In this document: positions 52,498-62,022 of the stretch, piece by piece
Position numbering within the stretch: the first letter of the stretch is position 1
How the letters are laid out: each line of letters begins with the position of its first letter
Source: Bacteriovoracaceae bacterium
GTDB lineage: Bacteria; Bdellovibrionota; Bacteriovoracia; Bacteriovoracales; Bacteriovoracaceae
Assembly: GCA_017858255.1 (NCBI GenBank)
Contig: JAFMBV010000005.1
Span: 1-64,000 of the forward strand
Direction of reading: 5' to 3'
Length of the DNA stretch: 64,000 nucleotides
The notes under the pieces: model-generated
Seen by the model: only the letters and a program-made list of their open reading frames with translations
Databases searched by the model: none
What the model was told of the DNA's origin: nothing
Position numbers and translations under genes: made by a program

Positions 52498-54357
52498 ATG
52501 CAAAACACTGTTAGAACCAAGATATTTCAATACCTTAGACAGCTAATTGTGCTTATCTTTATAGGCATAAACTCAACTTTAGGCGCCCAAGGTGGCATGG
52601 GCCCGGCAAAGGCAATATCTGGTGGATTATCTCGCCTTCTTGAAGGGCTAACGAGCATAAACATTGAGAGTACGACCCTTGGAATCGACAAAGGGATAAT
52701 TGCAGGCGCCATCCTAGGGATTGGGAGAAAGGTAGAGAGAAACCCCTTTCCTACAAGCGTAAATGATCAATACCTAGTAAAAGATCGCATGAGACTGGGC
52801 TATGAACTCGGTGCTGGCTTCGTCGTTGGTGGTGTGGTCTCTTACGTTCAAGAATGGACACTCGTCTACCCTGTTCCGACATCCCTGAAAGGAACCCTTA
52901 GTCGTAAATTCTTACTCGACCTCTTCTTACCTCTCACTGTTAAAAAAATTCAAGAGTCCACCCTACCTCAAGACTATGCCCTGATTCGAGAGAGTTATTT
53001 TGAAGGCAAGGGCCGCCTTAAGGCCGGTGGAATTACAACTCTTGGAATTGGAAACCAGTTTACCTATGGCAAAGTTTTTCTAAATGGCCTAGTTACAAGA
53101 AAGTATAAAAATGGTGACCTAAAAGTAATGAGAGAGTATTCGCGCTTTAGTAGGTTTTTCCATGAGCTTTGGATGAACCTTGTGCTATTCGACCTTCCAG
53201 TGTTTGATGCCTACAAAGAGAAAGGCAAAGTTGTCAGAAATTACATCACCCTAAAAAATCAAGAGATCACCCCAGCTTTAAAAGATAAATTATTTCATGC
53301 TTTATTTACTGGGTTAAATGAAGATCAACTAAATAAATTATTTGAAAATGAAACCGTAAACAGAAGAGTAGAAAGTGAGTTTAAAGAAAACTATGCAGGT
53401 CTCAATTTCTTTGGCCTCTTTAATAAAGAAACATTCCACAGAGAAGACTACATAACTGATACTCACTATCAAAGAGATGATAGCGGCCTTCAAATAACCA
53501 AGACACAAGAGAATTGGTATCAGTACCATGACCGCCACTATCACGATTGGACCACTGGTGTGGAAAGTGAAGTCTATCGCTCTGATGTATCTCTATCTGG
53601 TAAAACGATAAAAAGTCGTGGTGGTAAGGTTTCTAATATTGAAAACCCTCAACTAACACTCAAACTTATAGTCAGAGATGATCAAACAACCCAACGCGAA
53701 TACCAGGACATCTACTTACCCATGTTTGAAAGTCTAAGACCGAGAACAATGGAATACTTGCCTAAAAATATACTCGAGCTACAAAGCGCACCGGAAGCAA
53801 TTTTCACGCTAGAGGCCAGACTAAATTCTTCTTTGCTCGATAAGTTAAGGAATACCAAAATAAATGACTGGTACATGGCCCTAGAACAAGTGACAGGTAG
53901 ACCTAAAGTATATTGGAAAAGGGCCGCAGAGAATGGTTACCAAAATAGAGATAGGCAAAGGTTACGCCAGGCCAGACTGCCCTTAAGGGAAATACACCTC
54001 GCTAAGAAACTAAGGACAATAGAGAGGTATCTTAACAAAGCTCGCAAATTAAAAAGTAAAGATCCTGTAGTATCCCTCCGCTATGTGGTCTGGACTTTGA
54101 GAAAGATGTTTGGAGTAGGAAAAGGTGCTTGGGACATACGTCTATTAGAAATATTAAGAAAGGTAATTGGAGAGGATTTTTTGGTTGGTGCTAACTTAAC
54201 TATATTTGAGAGTGGAAATGAAGAAAAGATGGATTTCATAACAACTTACCAAGTTAGAAATGAGCAAATAGAAAAGTCGGATCAGGTTAAATATAATTTT
54301 CTCTTAGTTGATCCCTCAGAAATTTTCTTCTTCTTTGAGAAAATACCCGACTTATAA
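52498..54357 (+). CDS. Large secreted protein of unknown function
   Basis: 619 residues. Signal (LIVLIFIGINSTLGA), mature start QGGMGPAKA. The N-terminal half contains glycine-rich strands (AGAILGIGRK, GAGFVVGGVVSY), then long charged strands and helices with many tyrosines (WYQYHDRHYHDWTTG). The last ~150 residues are basic. Its mature N-terminus resembles that of the protein at 31144-32553. Ribosome site weak. 66 bases upstream of lexA, with no terminator seen between. Confidence 0.6.
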   Translation: MQNTVRTKIFQYLRQLIVLIFIGINSTLGAQGGMGPAKAISGGLSRLLEGLTSINIESTTLGIDKGIIAGAILGIGRKVERNPFPTSVNDQYLVKDRMRLGYELGAGFVVGGVVSYVQEWTLVYPVPTSLKGTLSRKFLLDLFLPLTVKKIQESTLPQDYALIRESYFEGKGRLKAGGITTLGIGNQFTYGKVFLNGLVTRKYKNGDLKVMREYSRFSRFFHELWMNLVLFDLPVFDAYKEKGKVVRNYITLKNQEITPALKDKLFHALFTGLNEDQLNKLFENETVNRRVESEFKENYAGLNFFGLFNKETFHREDYITDTHYQRDDSGLQITKTQENWYQYHDRHYHDWTTGVESEVYRSDVSLSGKTIKSRGGKVSNIENPQLTLKLIVRDDQTTQREYQDIYLPMFESLRPRTMEYLPKNILELQSAPEAIFTLEARLNSSLLDKLRNTKINDWYMALEQVTGRPKVYWKRAAENGYQNRDRQRLRQARLPLREIHLAKKLRTIERYLNKARKLKSKDPVVSLRYVVWTLRKMFGVGKGAWDIRLLEILRKVIGEDFLVGANLTIFESGNEEKMDFITTYQVRNEQIEKSDQVKYNFLLVDPSEIFFFFEKIPDL

Positions 54358-54389
54358 TAGAATAAAAAAATTAAAACAGAGAGAAAGAC

Positions 54390-54417
54390 TTGACTTACGC
54401 AAAACTTACGCGATAAT
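54390..54417 (+). promoter_or_regulatory. lexA promoter with direct-repeat operator in the spacer
   Basis: TTGACT (54390-54395), 16-base spacer, GATAAT (54412-54417). CTTACGC occurs twice (54394-54400 and 54405-54411), 11 bases apart centre to centre, filling the spacer. This is the natural place for LexA autoregulation. The Bdellovibrio LexA box reported in the literature is TTACN3GTAA, which is not present here; a direct repeat would be different. Confidence 0.65.
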
Positions 54418-54423
54418 GAATTC

Positions 54424-55080
54424 ATGGGTCTAACTAAAAAACAACACGAAGTATTCCAATATATCAAAAGCTATACCAAGAAGAAGGGATATGCTCCTAC
54501 ACAAAGAGAGATTAAGGATCACTTTCAATTAAAGTCTTATGGTTCTGTTCAAAGATACCTAAAGTACTTAAAAGATGCCGGTATGCTGGCCAATGACTGG
54601 AATTCAAAGCGAGGCTTAACTCTGCTTGAGCCAGATAAAGACTCTGCATCGTCCAAAAAGCTAAACAAGCATTCCAGTAATATAGAGAGTAACGAGTTTG
54701 AAATTCCCCTCCTAGGTGATGTGGCAGCAGGAAACCCAATTGAAGCAATCGAAAACCCAACTGAACATATCAGTGTTCCCCTCAACCTCCTTAAGAGAGG
54801 AGGCCAGCACTTTGCTCTAAGGGTTAACGGCGAATCCATGATTGACGACGGTATTCTCGATGGTGACCTTGCTATAATCCAGGCGCAAAGTTCTGCCAAT
54901 ACAGGTCAAACAATTGTGGCCGTTATTGATGGAGAAGCAACTCTTAAAAAGTTCTATAAAAAGAAAGGAATGGTTGAGCTTCATCCAGCAAATTCAACAA
55001 TGACACCTATTCTTGTAAATGATCAGCAGGATCTCAAGATAGTCGGAAGATTGGTCGGCCTTCTTAGAGTTTACCCTTAA
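54424..55080 (+). CDS. lexA: LexA repressor (SOS regulator)
   Basis: 218 residues. N-terminal winged helix (GYAPTQREIKDHFQLKSYGSVQRYLKYL), Ala-Gly cleavage site in LLGDVAAGNPIEA, catalytic Ser in VNGESMIDDG and Lys in GEATLKKF. On DNA damage RecA triggers self-cleavage. The -10 box ends six bases before the ATG and no ribosome site is present, so the message is probably leaderless. First gene of an operon with dinB and menE. Confidence 0.95.
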   Translation: MGLTKKQHEVFQYIKSYTKKKGYAPTQREIKDHFQLKSYGSVQRYLKYLKDAGMLANDWNSKRGLTLLEPDKDSASSKKLNKHSSNIESNEFEIPLLGDVAAGNPIEAIENPTEHISVPLNLLKRGGQHFALRVNGESMIDDGILDGDLAIIQAQSSANTGQTIVAVIDGEATLKKFYKKKGMVELHPANSTMTPILVNDQQDLKIVGRLVGLLRVYP

Positions 55081-55088
55081 CAATACCT

Positions 55089-56252
55089 ATGGGCGCTTTT
55101 CAACTCCCTTCACAAATAACACAGAAGAATCAAAAAATAATTCATGTCGATATGGACTGCTTTTTTGCAGCAGTAGAAATGCTCGACAACCCTGAACTGA
55201 AAGATAAGGCGGTCGCAGTTGGAGGATCCCCTAATGGGCGAGGTGTCTTATGCACGGCGAATTATGAGGCGAGAAAATTTGGGATTCGTTCGGCCATGAG
55301 CTCTGTTGAGGCACTAAAGAAGTGTCCCCATTTGATTTTCATAAGGCCAAGGAGCTCGCGATACAAAGAGATTAGTGACCAAATTAAAGAAATCTTTCAC
55401 ACCTATACTGATAAGGTTGAACCACTCTCTTTAGATGAAGCCTTCTTAGATGTAACCAATTCCTCTGACTGCCAAGGATCTGCGACGCTTATTGCAGAAA
55501 AAATTAAAAATGATATTTTTCAAAAAACAGGATTAACAGCTAGTGCAGGTGTTGCCCCAAATAAGTTTTTAGCTAAGGTGGCCAGCGACTGGAAAAAGCC
55601 TAATGGTCTATTTGTTATAAATCCCCATGAGACCGCTCAATTTGCTAAAGAGCTTCCCATTGGTCTCGTTCCTGGAATTGGTAAAGTAACTGAGAAGAAG
55701 TGCCACTCATTGGGACTGAGAACACTTGGTGACGTCCATCATTACCCCTACTCTTGGCTAGAATCACATTTTGGGAAATTTGCTGGATCTTTATACTCAA
55801 AGAGCTTTGGTATTGATAATAGGACGGTTGGCTCAAATGGTTCACGAAAAAGTCTAGGTTGTGAAGAGACTTATCATAGTGACCTAATGTCTTATTCCGA
55901 AATTGAAGACCGTCTGCCCTTTTTGGCCGAAGAACTAAGTTTTAGGACTAATCATTATTTCAATAAAAATCCAGATGGCCCACGACCAATTAAAATTTAT
56001 GTAAAAGTTAAGACCAATGAATTTAACCTCCATACCTATGAAAAGCTATTGCGCCATATCCCACTCAAATTGGACAATGAGAGGGACTTAATAGAAACGT
56101 CAAAGGTCCTATTAGACAATTTTCACAATATGTTTCAAGACTTGTATAATAAGATAGATTCTCCCCCATTGAGATTACTTGGAGTTGGATTTAGGATTGC
56201 TGCCAACCCACATCAGGAAATTGAACGGATGGGCCAATTGCGCCTTCTTTAA
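55089..56252 (+). CDS. dinB: DNA polymerase IV (DinB)
   Basis: 387 residues. Y-family translesion polymerase. VDMDCFFAAVEM (catalytic Asp and steric-gate Phe), YKEISDQIKEI, PLSLDEAFLDVT (catalytic Asp-Glu), and KFLAKVASDWKKPNG. The C-terminal end lacks an obvious QLxLF-type beta-clamp motif; the last residues read MGQLRLL, which may serve. Eight bases after lexA, so SOS-induced. Confidence 0.93.
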   Translation: MGAFQLPSQITQKNQKIIHVDMDCFFAAVEMLDNPELKDKAVAVGGSPNGRGVLCTANYEARKFGIRSAMSSVEALKKCPHLIFIRPRSSRYKEISDQIKEIFHTYTDKVEPLSLDEAFLDVTNSSDCQGSATLIAEKIKNDIFQKTGLTASAGVAPNKFLAKVASDWKKPNGLFVINPHETAQFAKELPIGLVPGIGKVTEKKCHSLGLRTLGDVHHYPYSWLESHFGKFAGSLYSKSFGIDNRTVGSNGSRKSLGCEETYHSDLMSYSEIEDRLPFLAEELSFRTNHYFNKNPDGPRPIKIYVKVKTNEFNLHTYEKLLRHIPLKLDNERDLIETSKVLLDNFHNMFQDLYNKIDSPPLRLLGVGFRIAANPHQEIERMGQLRLL

Positions 56253-56258
56253 AAGAAT

Positions 56259-57578
56259 ATGAATTTAAACTTACCTCCACTTGAATTGCATGAAATACTT
56301 AAGAAAACTCTTGAGTGTTCTAACCTTACCCATAACTCAATGACTTCAAGTCCATTACCTATAGGACTTAAAGGAAATTCTTGTTTCCTGGAGGCCCCCG
56401 CTTCGTCCGAACAAGAAGACTTAGCAACATTTCTCTACCGACTTATTCAATTAAGAGAAAATAAAGTTAGGGTCATTCCCTTTAATAAGAATTTTATAAA
56501 AATAGAGGATTTGTCGTCGTTATTTCCGAATGGATTTATTTGGGAAAATCAAGACAATCAAGCAAATCAAGCAAAAGCAGAACTTGTAGCCCCTACAATA
56601 GGAGTTGTTTTTAAAGATGCAGGGTTTGCATTTTTTAGCTCCGGCTCAAGTGGTAAACCAAAATTAATTTTTCATAAAGAAGAATCACTTATTCAATCGG
56701 CTTTTCTCTCAGGCGAACTATTATCCCTCCCAGAAAAGGACGGGCGTATTATAAGCTCTCTCCCCTTGAACCATGTTGGTGGTTTTCTCAATATTTTAAG
56801 AAGCGGATTATTCTCTCGTTCTTTTGAGCTTAGAGATGCTCAAAACCTTTTTGAAAATTTAAACAATACTGACGTTGTAGTCGGGGTACCAGCGCAAATA
56901 AAATACCTCCCTAAGATTAAGGAATTAACATTCTATGCTGGTGGAGACAAAGTTACGAAAGAGCAGTGGCAGAAAGCATGTGACCAAGGTATTAATCTTA
57001 TAGCAACATATGGTCAAACCGAAAGTGGTGGAGCTATCTTATATCAACTAGAGGCCGATGGTAATATACAGCTATATAAAGATATTTTGATAAAAGTAAG
57101 CAGCAATGGCACTTTAAGCTACAAAACTAACCGACTGGCCATTGGTCAACTCTCCAACGGCCAAACCTCAAAATTTAACTCAAAGGAATTCTTCGAAACA
57201 ACAGATCTGATTGAGTTAAAGCCAAATAATTTTATTCGATTTTTAGGTAGAAAGGACTTAAATTTTCAATGTGGAGGTGAAATGATCTCTCCATCACAGA
57301 TTGAAAATCGCATAATAGACACTTTGAAAAAACTTAAGATATCAAATTTTGTTGTCAAGGTTATTGGTATTCCAGATGAAAGATTGGGAAAGGTTCCTGT
57401 GGCCTTTTTTGAATCTGAGGATAACTTTGACCTTGAAAATATCGCCGCCCTTCTCGCACCACTAGAGCAGGGTCCAGCAAAACTACGTTACCTAAGCATT
57501 ATTCCCAGATCGACCGGCATTAAACCAAGCCAAGGGGACTATAATATGGCCTTCAAACAAATCAATTTCCCCCTCTAA
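56259..57578 (+). CDS. menE: o-Succinylbenzoate-CoA ligase
   Basis: 439 residues, shorter than most acyl-CoA ligases, as is common in MenE. AMP-binding: SSGSSGKPKLIFHKE (P-loop), TYGQTESGGA, DLIELKPNNFIRFLGRKD. Activates OSB for MenB. The N-terminal lid is reduced. Lies six bases after dinB, thus in the SOS operon, separated from the other men genes by about 5 kb. Confidence 0.85.
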   Translation: MNLNLPPLELHEILKKTLECSNLTHNSMTSSPLPIGLKGNSCFLEAPASSEQEDLATFLYRLIQLRENKVRVIPFNKNFIKIEDLSSLFPNGFIWENQDNQANQAKAELVAPTIGVVFKDAGFAFFSSGSSGKPKLIFHKEESLIQSAFLSGELLSLPEKDGRIISSLPLNHVGGFLNILRSGLFSRSFELRDAQNLFENLNNTDVVVGVPAQIKYLPKIKELTFYAGGDKVTKEQWQKACDQGINLIATYGQTESGGAILYQLEADGNIQLYKDILIKVSSNGTLSYKTNRLAIGQLSNGQTSKFNSKEFFETTDLIELKPNNFIRFLGRKDLNFQCGGEMISPSQIENRIIDTLKKLKISNFVVKVIGIPDERLGKVPVAFFESEDNFDLENIAALLAPLEQGPAKLRYLSIIPRSTGIKPSQGDYNMAFKQINFPL

Positions 57579-57830
57579 CACCTAGAATATAAACGAAGTG
57601 CCACCCTTTATTGTCGCTCAAGTTTCTCCATACTCAAAAACCAAAGGATCATAAGTATTTGGAATTATTTAATTACTCCTTTTATAAGGCCTTTTTCTTT
57701 AGGGAAGACCATCTACACCCCTTACCGGGCCTATAATTTAAGAAGTTCAAGGGTTTGGGTCGATAAGATTATTAAATGTATTTATGACCTGATTATTTTT
57801 AAAAATTTTAAGAGGAATTCGGAGACTCTT

Positions 57831-59891
57831 ATGAAGAACACAACGAAATTAAACTGGCTATTCAAGTTAACTCTACACACCCTAGTGTGTTGGTCTCTTA
57901 CCATATGGCAGATCACCCCCCAAGTTATGGCGGCAGATGACGTCTTATCCAGTGGTGCAACAACAGTTAACCCACAGTCCGGAACTACTTCAACATCTTC
58001 AGGTGGCCTTGTGCAAACAACTCCAGATGAATCTACCGGTAGTGGTGTAACTAAAGTCGAGGGTAGTGATTTAAAGGCCGCGAGTAGATTCTTCTTTAGT
58101 AACCTTGCCTTATTCTTTGCAGGTTTCATGGGCCCAACACTAGTTAAGCAGTGTCCAAACTCATGGTCGGTAAGGGTTTTTGCGGTCTCTGCTGCTCTAT
58201 ATGTGGCAAATGAGATTGGCCTATTTACGCGCTTTAATAGTGCCATTAAAAAAGAGATGGTCGCCTATCTTGGTAGAGGAGACGAAGACCGTCAAATCCA
58301 ATCACTAGAGTCTGCGGCCAATCAAACAAGAAAGGCAAAAGAAGCCGCTAAAAGAAGGGCGTTGATTGCAAATATTGCAGCTGCTGGCTTTGGAGTATCC
58401 GCCGCAATTGCCATGGCCGAAGCCGCACAGGTTTGGAATATGACTCCGGACTGTACACCGATGGCGAGTCGTTCAATACAGCAAAACCGAGGGATCCCCT
58501 TAAGAATGTATTCAAATACAGCACCAATTTACAATACCCAAAGGCTTCAAATTCCCATGGCATTTACTGACAATAGCTTCAGCGAATTAATGGGACCTCA
58601 AAATGATTCCATTAAGGTAATTACTGGAAAAACTTTAAAAAAAGATGGGCTTCTGTCTAAATTTCTAAACACGATTATACCCAGCACTTATGCACAAGAG
58701 AAAGTTGGTTCGAGTAAAGATGCCAAAATTGAAAAAAGTAAGAGTGGCGAAGAAACCATTATCGTTAACTCCGTTGGGGCAAAACTAGCGGCAACAGGTC
58801 TAGGTGTTGTCGGTGGTTTGGCAGTCATGAACATGCAAAGTACAGGCCTAGGGAATGTCTTTAAAAAGATAGTAGAAACCAAATACGCAAGACCTGTTGG
58901 ATTTAGTATTTTCTCTGTAGTGGCGCTTGGAGCATCTAAAGAGTCGGCTGACTCAGCTAATCTCCTTGAAAAAAGAGCGAAAGAATATGACAAACTGGCT
59001 GATAGTCTAAGACAAAGAGTTGATCAAAGCATCGATACCCAAACGGGAGATGGAGAATTTATCAACCAAACAGTTCAAGAATTCGATAACAGCAATTCTG
59101 GTGGTATCGGAAATAATGAAATGTGCTTTACTGGAGGAGCTGCAAGTGGTCTAACTGCTGATACAAACTGTAGCTGTAAATCTTCAAATACATGTGCAGG
59201 ACCTCAAGTTCCAAGTACGACTTCTCTGCCATCATTTACTGGATCAACATTACTAGCAGATAATATCAATGGTCTCAAAGGGGCTTCAGCAGATCTATTT
59301 GCTGGACGTTTAAAAAGTGCGACTACAAAAGGTCAATCACTTACTAACGGAGCCGCAAAAATCACAAGATTAAGAGATGCCCTTAAAAAGAAAATCAATG
59401 AGGATCGTCTCAAAGCAGGATCAAAGCCTATTGACTTTGAATCTGCCGAAAAACAAATCGCTGGTACAATGGAGAGACAAGTAGAGAGTGCTTTTAATAA
59501 CCTCTCCCCTAGAGAGCAACAAGCTCTATCTCGTCTTGGCTCAGGCTTTGGAACGGGTGCTGATGGCGATGATAAGGACAAAAAGAAGGAAGAGCTTGCA
59601 GAAAGTGGTAGTAGTGGTAAATCAAAAGTTATTGCTGCTGATATCAATCCAAATGCTGGCAAAGCTTCAAATAAAACGGCCGATGGTGCTGTTTGGGATT
59701 TTAACTTTGAAGATGATGCGGCCAAAGGTGCAGCTGAGCAAGCAGCGATTGCAGCGGCACTTGCAGAAGATGAAGTTGATGATTACAAAATAGAAGGTGA
59801 TATTAACGACGATCGAAACAAGAACCTTTTCAATATTATCACTCGTCGTTATTTAAAGTCTGTTTATCCTGTTATATTTGAAGAGCAATGA
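57831..59891 (+). CDS. Large membrane protein of unknown function
   Basis: 686 residues, GGAG before the ATG. N-terminal signal or helix, then a Ser/Thr/Gly-rich linker, four or five hydrophobic segments (FFFSNLALFFAGFMGPTLV, RVFAVSAALYVANEIGLF, IANIAAAGFGVSAAIAMAEA, LAATGLGVVGGLAVM, GFSIFSVVALGA), then a soluble C-terminal ~300 residues with cysteine pairs (CSCKSSNTC) and acidic low-complexity regions. Residues ~250-270 hold a periplasmic loop. No family recognised. A strong terminator follows. Confidence 0.65.
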   Translation: MKNTTKLNWLFKLTLHTLVCWSLTIWQITPQVMAADDVLSSGATTVNPQSGTTSTSSGGLVQTTPDESTGSGVTKVEGSDLKAASRFFFSNLALFFAGFMGPTLVKQCPNSWSVRVFAVSAALYVANEIGLFTRFNSAIKKEMVAYLGRGDEDRQIQSLESAANQTRKAKEAAKRRALIANIAAAGFGVSAAIAMAEAAQVWNMTPDCTPMASRSIQQNRGIPLRMYSNTAPIYNTQRLQIPMAFTDNSFSELMGPQNDSIKVITGKTLKKDGLLSKFLNTIIPSTYAQEKVGSSKDAKIEKSKSGEETIIVNSVGAKLAATGLGVVGGLAVMNMQSTGLGNVFKKIVETKYARPVGFSIFSVVALGASKESADSANLLEKRAKEYDKLADSLRQRVDQSIDTQTGDGEFINQTVQEFDNSNSGGIGNNEMCFTGGAASGLTADTNCSCKSSNTCAGPQVPSTTSLPSFTGSTLLADNINGLKGASADLFAGRLKSATTKGQSLTNGAAKITRLRDALKKKINEDRLKAGSKPIDFESAEKQIAGTMERQVESAFNNLSPREQQALSRLGSGFGTGADGDDKDKKKEELAESGSSGKSKVIAADINPNAGKASNKTADGAVWDFNFEDDAAKGAAEQAAIAAALAEDEVDDYKIEGDINDDRNKNLFNIITRRYLKSVYPVIFEEQ

Positions 59892-59911
59892 AAGTGAAAT
59901 AAAAGCACAAG

Positions 59912-59942
59912 AAAAAGCCCTCTTTATTAGAGGGCTTTTTTT
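59912..59942. terminator. Bidirectional rho-independent terminator
   Basis: AAAAAGCCCTCT and AGAGGGCTTTTT form a 12-base stem with loop TTATT; T and A tracts flank it. Serves both the large membrane-protein gene and the convergent gene at 59944-60726. Confidence 0.9.
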
Positions 59943-59943
59943 A

Positions 59944-60726
59944 TTATGAATCTTTTTTCTTAGTCTTCTTTTTCTTTTTCTTCTTAGCACCAGGCTTCTT
60001 TCTCATTTTGGTCAGAGCAAAAACGGCTCCGCCAGCTATAAGAGCATAAATTAGATAATCAGTAGTACTGCTACCATCACCACCTGAGCCTTTTTTCTTT
60101 TGAGAACCAATTCCATAAAGATTATTATCTGTAGGAATAATCGGAGCATCTAATAGATCTCCACTTCCTTCACCAGCAAGCTTAAAGTCAGTTGGTTTAA
60201 TATTCTTCTGACGAAATACTTTTAACGTTTGAATAATCTTCTCAAAGAGATCTTGATAAGATTCATAGTGATCTTTAGCAACAGAGAAGGTTACAGCGAT
60301 CCCAAGGTCTTCCTTAACCGTTGCCATATAACGAGTGTAAAAGCCTGGTACTTCAGAGGCCATATGAAGGGAATCAACCCAGGCCTGATCATTAATACGA
60401 TTCATTTTCGTGTATTTGGCCTCAGATACTTGGGTCTTTCCACCAGGAAGCGTGAAGGTCTTAGCTTTCTTTAGGTAGGCTTGGTATTGAGCAAGATCAT
60501 CTTGACCACCACGAATCTTTGCGGCAAGAATAATTATCGCTTCTTTTTTACGATCTTTATTAGTACTTTGACATACCCATTCGGTACCCTCGAGAGCACA
60601 TTCCCAACCAGGTGGCAGCTCGAACTCACAATATTGAGAGGTGAACCTTTTCGCCTGAAGTGGCACCATCAAAAGGAATACCAATAAAGGCAAAATGATT
60701 CGGTGAACGCCTTTAACAAAGACCAT
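59944..60726 (-). CDS. Secreted/anchored protein with lysine-rich tail
   Basis: 260 residues. Signal peptide (IILPLLVFLLMVPLQA), a PsbP/DcrB-like region (residues ~28-165: FELPPGWECALEG, AIIILAAKI, FSVAKDHYESYQDLFEKIIQTLKVF), a Gly/Ser linker, a membrane helix (DYLIYALIAGGAVFALTKM) and a final lysine block (KKKKKKKTKKKDS). The topology places the basic tail in the cytoplasm. TAGGG precedes the ATG. Function unknown. Confidence 0.65.
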   Translation of the reverse strand: MVFVKGVHRIILPLLVFLLMVPLQAKRFTSQYCEFELPPGWECALEGTEWVCQSTNKDRKKEAIIILAAKIRGGQDDLAQYQAYLKKAKTFTLPGGKTQVSEAKYTKMNRINDQAWVDSLHMASEVPGFYTRYMATVKEDLGIAVTFSVAKDHYESYQDLFEKIIQTLKVFRQKNIKPTDFKLAGEGSGDLLDAPIIPTDNNLYGIGSQKKKGSGGDGSSTTDYLIYALIAGGAVFALTKMRKKPGAKKKKKKKTKKKDS

Positions 60727-60802
60727 AATTTCCCTACCTATATAAATTAGCGATTAAATCTATTTTAGCTTACGTGTCAAAAGATACAAGACAGAAATTG
60801 AT

Positions 60803-61996
60803 TTATTGGGCCCTCGCTACAAATCCCTTCCTGACTCTTTTACTCGTATAAAATTTTATGACCTTCAAAATTGATTTCTGAAGACCCACTTCAAAAGCAA
60901 CCGCTGTGGCAACAAGCTCATTGCCACCAAAGAAGTCTGTTTGATAAATATCAAACTGCATACCTTTTTCGACATCTTGTGAGAGGCCCTGATCGATACG
61001 AATAAACTTACCACGCGGGCTAACTTTAAGGACAATACCTTCAATTTGATATTCTTTAAATTTTTCTTTCTTCTTTTTAGTAACGCTAGTTCCTTGAGAA
61101 GAGGCCTTAAGTAGAGACACGCTAAACTCAGTACCCTTGTCCGTACTGATACCACTCATGCGAGAGGCCATCTGAAAACCAATTCGCCAGCTACTAAAAG
61201 CATAATAAATGGCGGCCTTTGGGGCCATCCACTGGCGATTGATCGAATTATAGAGAGCACTAGGTCCACGCCCCTGAGGCTTCTTGGATAGTGGTGTATC
61301 ACTAAACTCATCTGCACCTAAGGAGTAAACTCCTTCGACACCCAATAACAACGCGAAACTATCCCAAGTCCAAACAGTATTAACATCATAGGGTACCTCA
61401 GCGGAAAGGTCGTTTCCGGGCTGCTGATAACCCCCTGAAGCGTTCAGATAGTGATCCTTGGCCCTCATATAAGACAGAGAGACTCCACCGTAATAACTCG
61501 ATCCACTATCCCCTAGAAGAATTTCGTCTGCAGGGATCTCGGTAGCGGTGTCGTATATTGTGTTTTGATAGGATGACTGGCGCATTTGTAGATCAAATGA
61601 GTAGGTTAATCTAGTTGACGACTTTTGAGAATATTTTATACCAAAGAAATAACTCTCTAATCCTGAATTAGTAGCAGACTGAGAAACTGAGCCCACCGTG
61701 TACTCGGCGCCCACTTGGCGAAAGCGAATACCTCCATTCATCTCAAGATTTGGGCCAAAACCATAACGAAGAATTAGGTCACTCTCCATCTGAGTGTAGC
61801 TATCATTCTCAGCAAGTGAAAACTCCGTCCCTTCAGAATCAAAATTACCTGTTGTCTGAAAAATGCGTCCCACAACCTCATACTCAAAAGCTTTCTCCCC
61901 AATACTCACTGCCATCGGTCGATAAAGCTGTTTATACTTGCTTGCAAATGCATTATTAAGAAATAAGAATGCCAGTAAAATCAAGATTTTATTCAA
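60803..61996 (-). CDS. Outer-membrane barrel with FlgT-like C-terminal domain
   Basis: 397 residues, TTG start with AAGGAG upstream. Signal MNKILILLAFLFLNNAFA. Residues ~25-300 read as barrel strands (LILRYGFGPNLEMNGGIRF, YFFGIKYSQKSSTRLTYSFDL). The last ~85 residues (EGIVLKVSPRGKFIRIDQGLS...GMQFDIYQTDFFGG) resemble the FlgT C-terminal beta domain found in flagellar and envelope proteins. Function unknown; a link to flagella is only a guess. Confidence 0.6.
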   Translation of the reverse strand: MNKILILLAFLFLNNAFASKYKQLYRPMAVSIGEKAFEYEVVGRIFQTTGNFDSEGTEFSLAENDSYTQMESDLILRYGFGPNLEMNGGIRFRQVGAEYTVGSVSQSATNSGLESYFFGIKYSQKSSTRLTYSFDLQMRQSSYQNTIYDTATEIPADEILLGDSGSSYYGGVSLSYMRAKDHYLNASGGYQQPGNDLSAEVPYDVNTVWTWDSFALLLGVEGVYSLGADEFSDTPLSKKPQGRGPSALYNSINRQWMAPKAAIYYAFSSWRIGFQMASRMSGISTDKGTEFSVSLLKASSQGTSVTKKKKEKFKEYQIEGIVLKVSPRGKFIRIDQGLSQDVEKGMQFDIYQTDFFGGNELVATAVAFEVGLQKSILKVIKFYTSKRVRKGFVARAQ

Positions 61997-62022
61997 AAAG
62001 GTTATCTCCTTAAAATTAACCT

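Noticed and set aside
54390-54430. Bdellovibrio-type LexA box TTACN3GTAA at lexA
   Set aside because: No such palindrome exists there; only the direct repeat of CTTACGC is seen.
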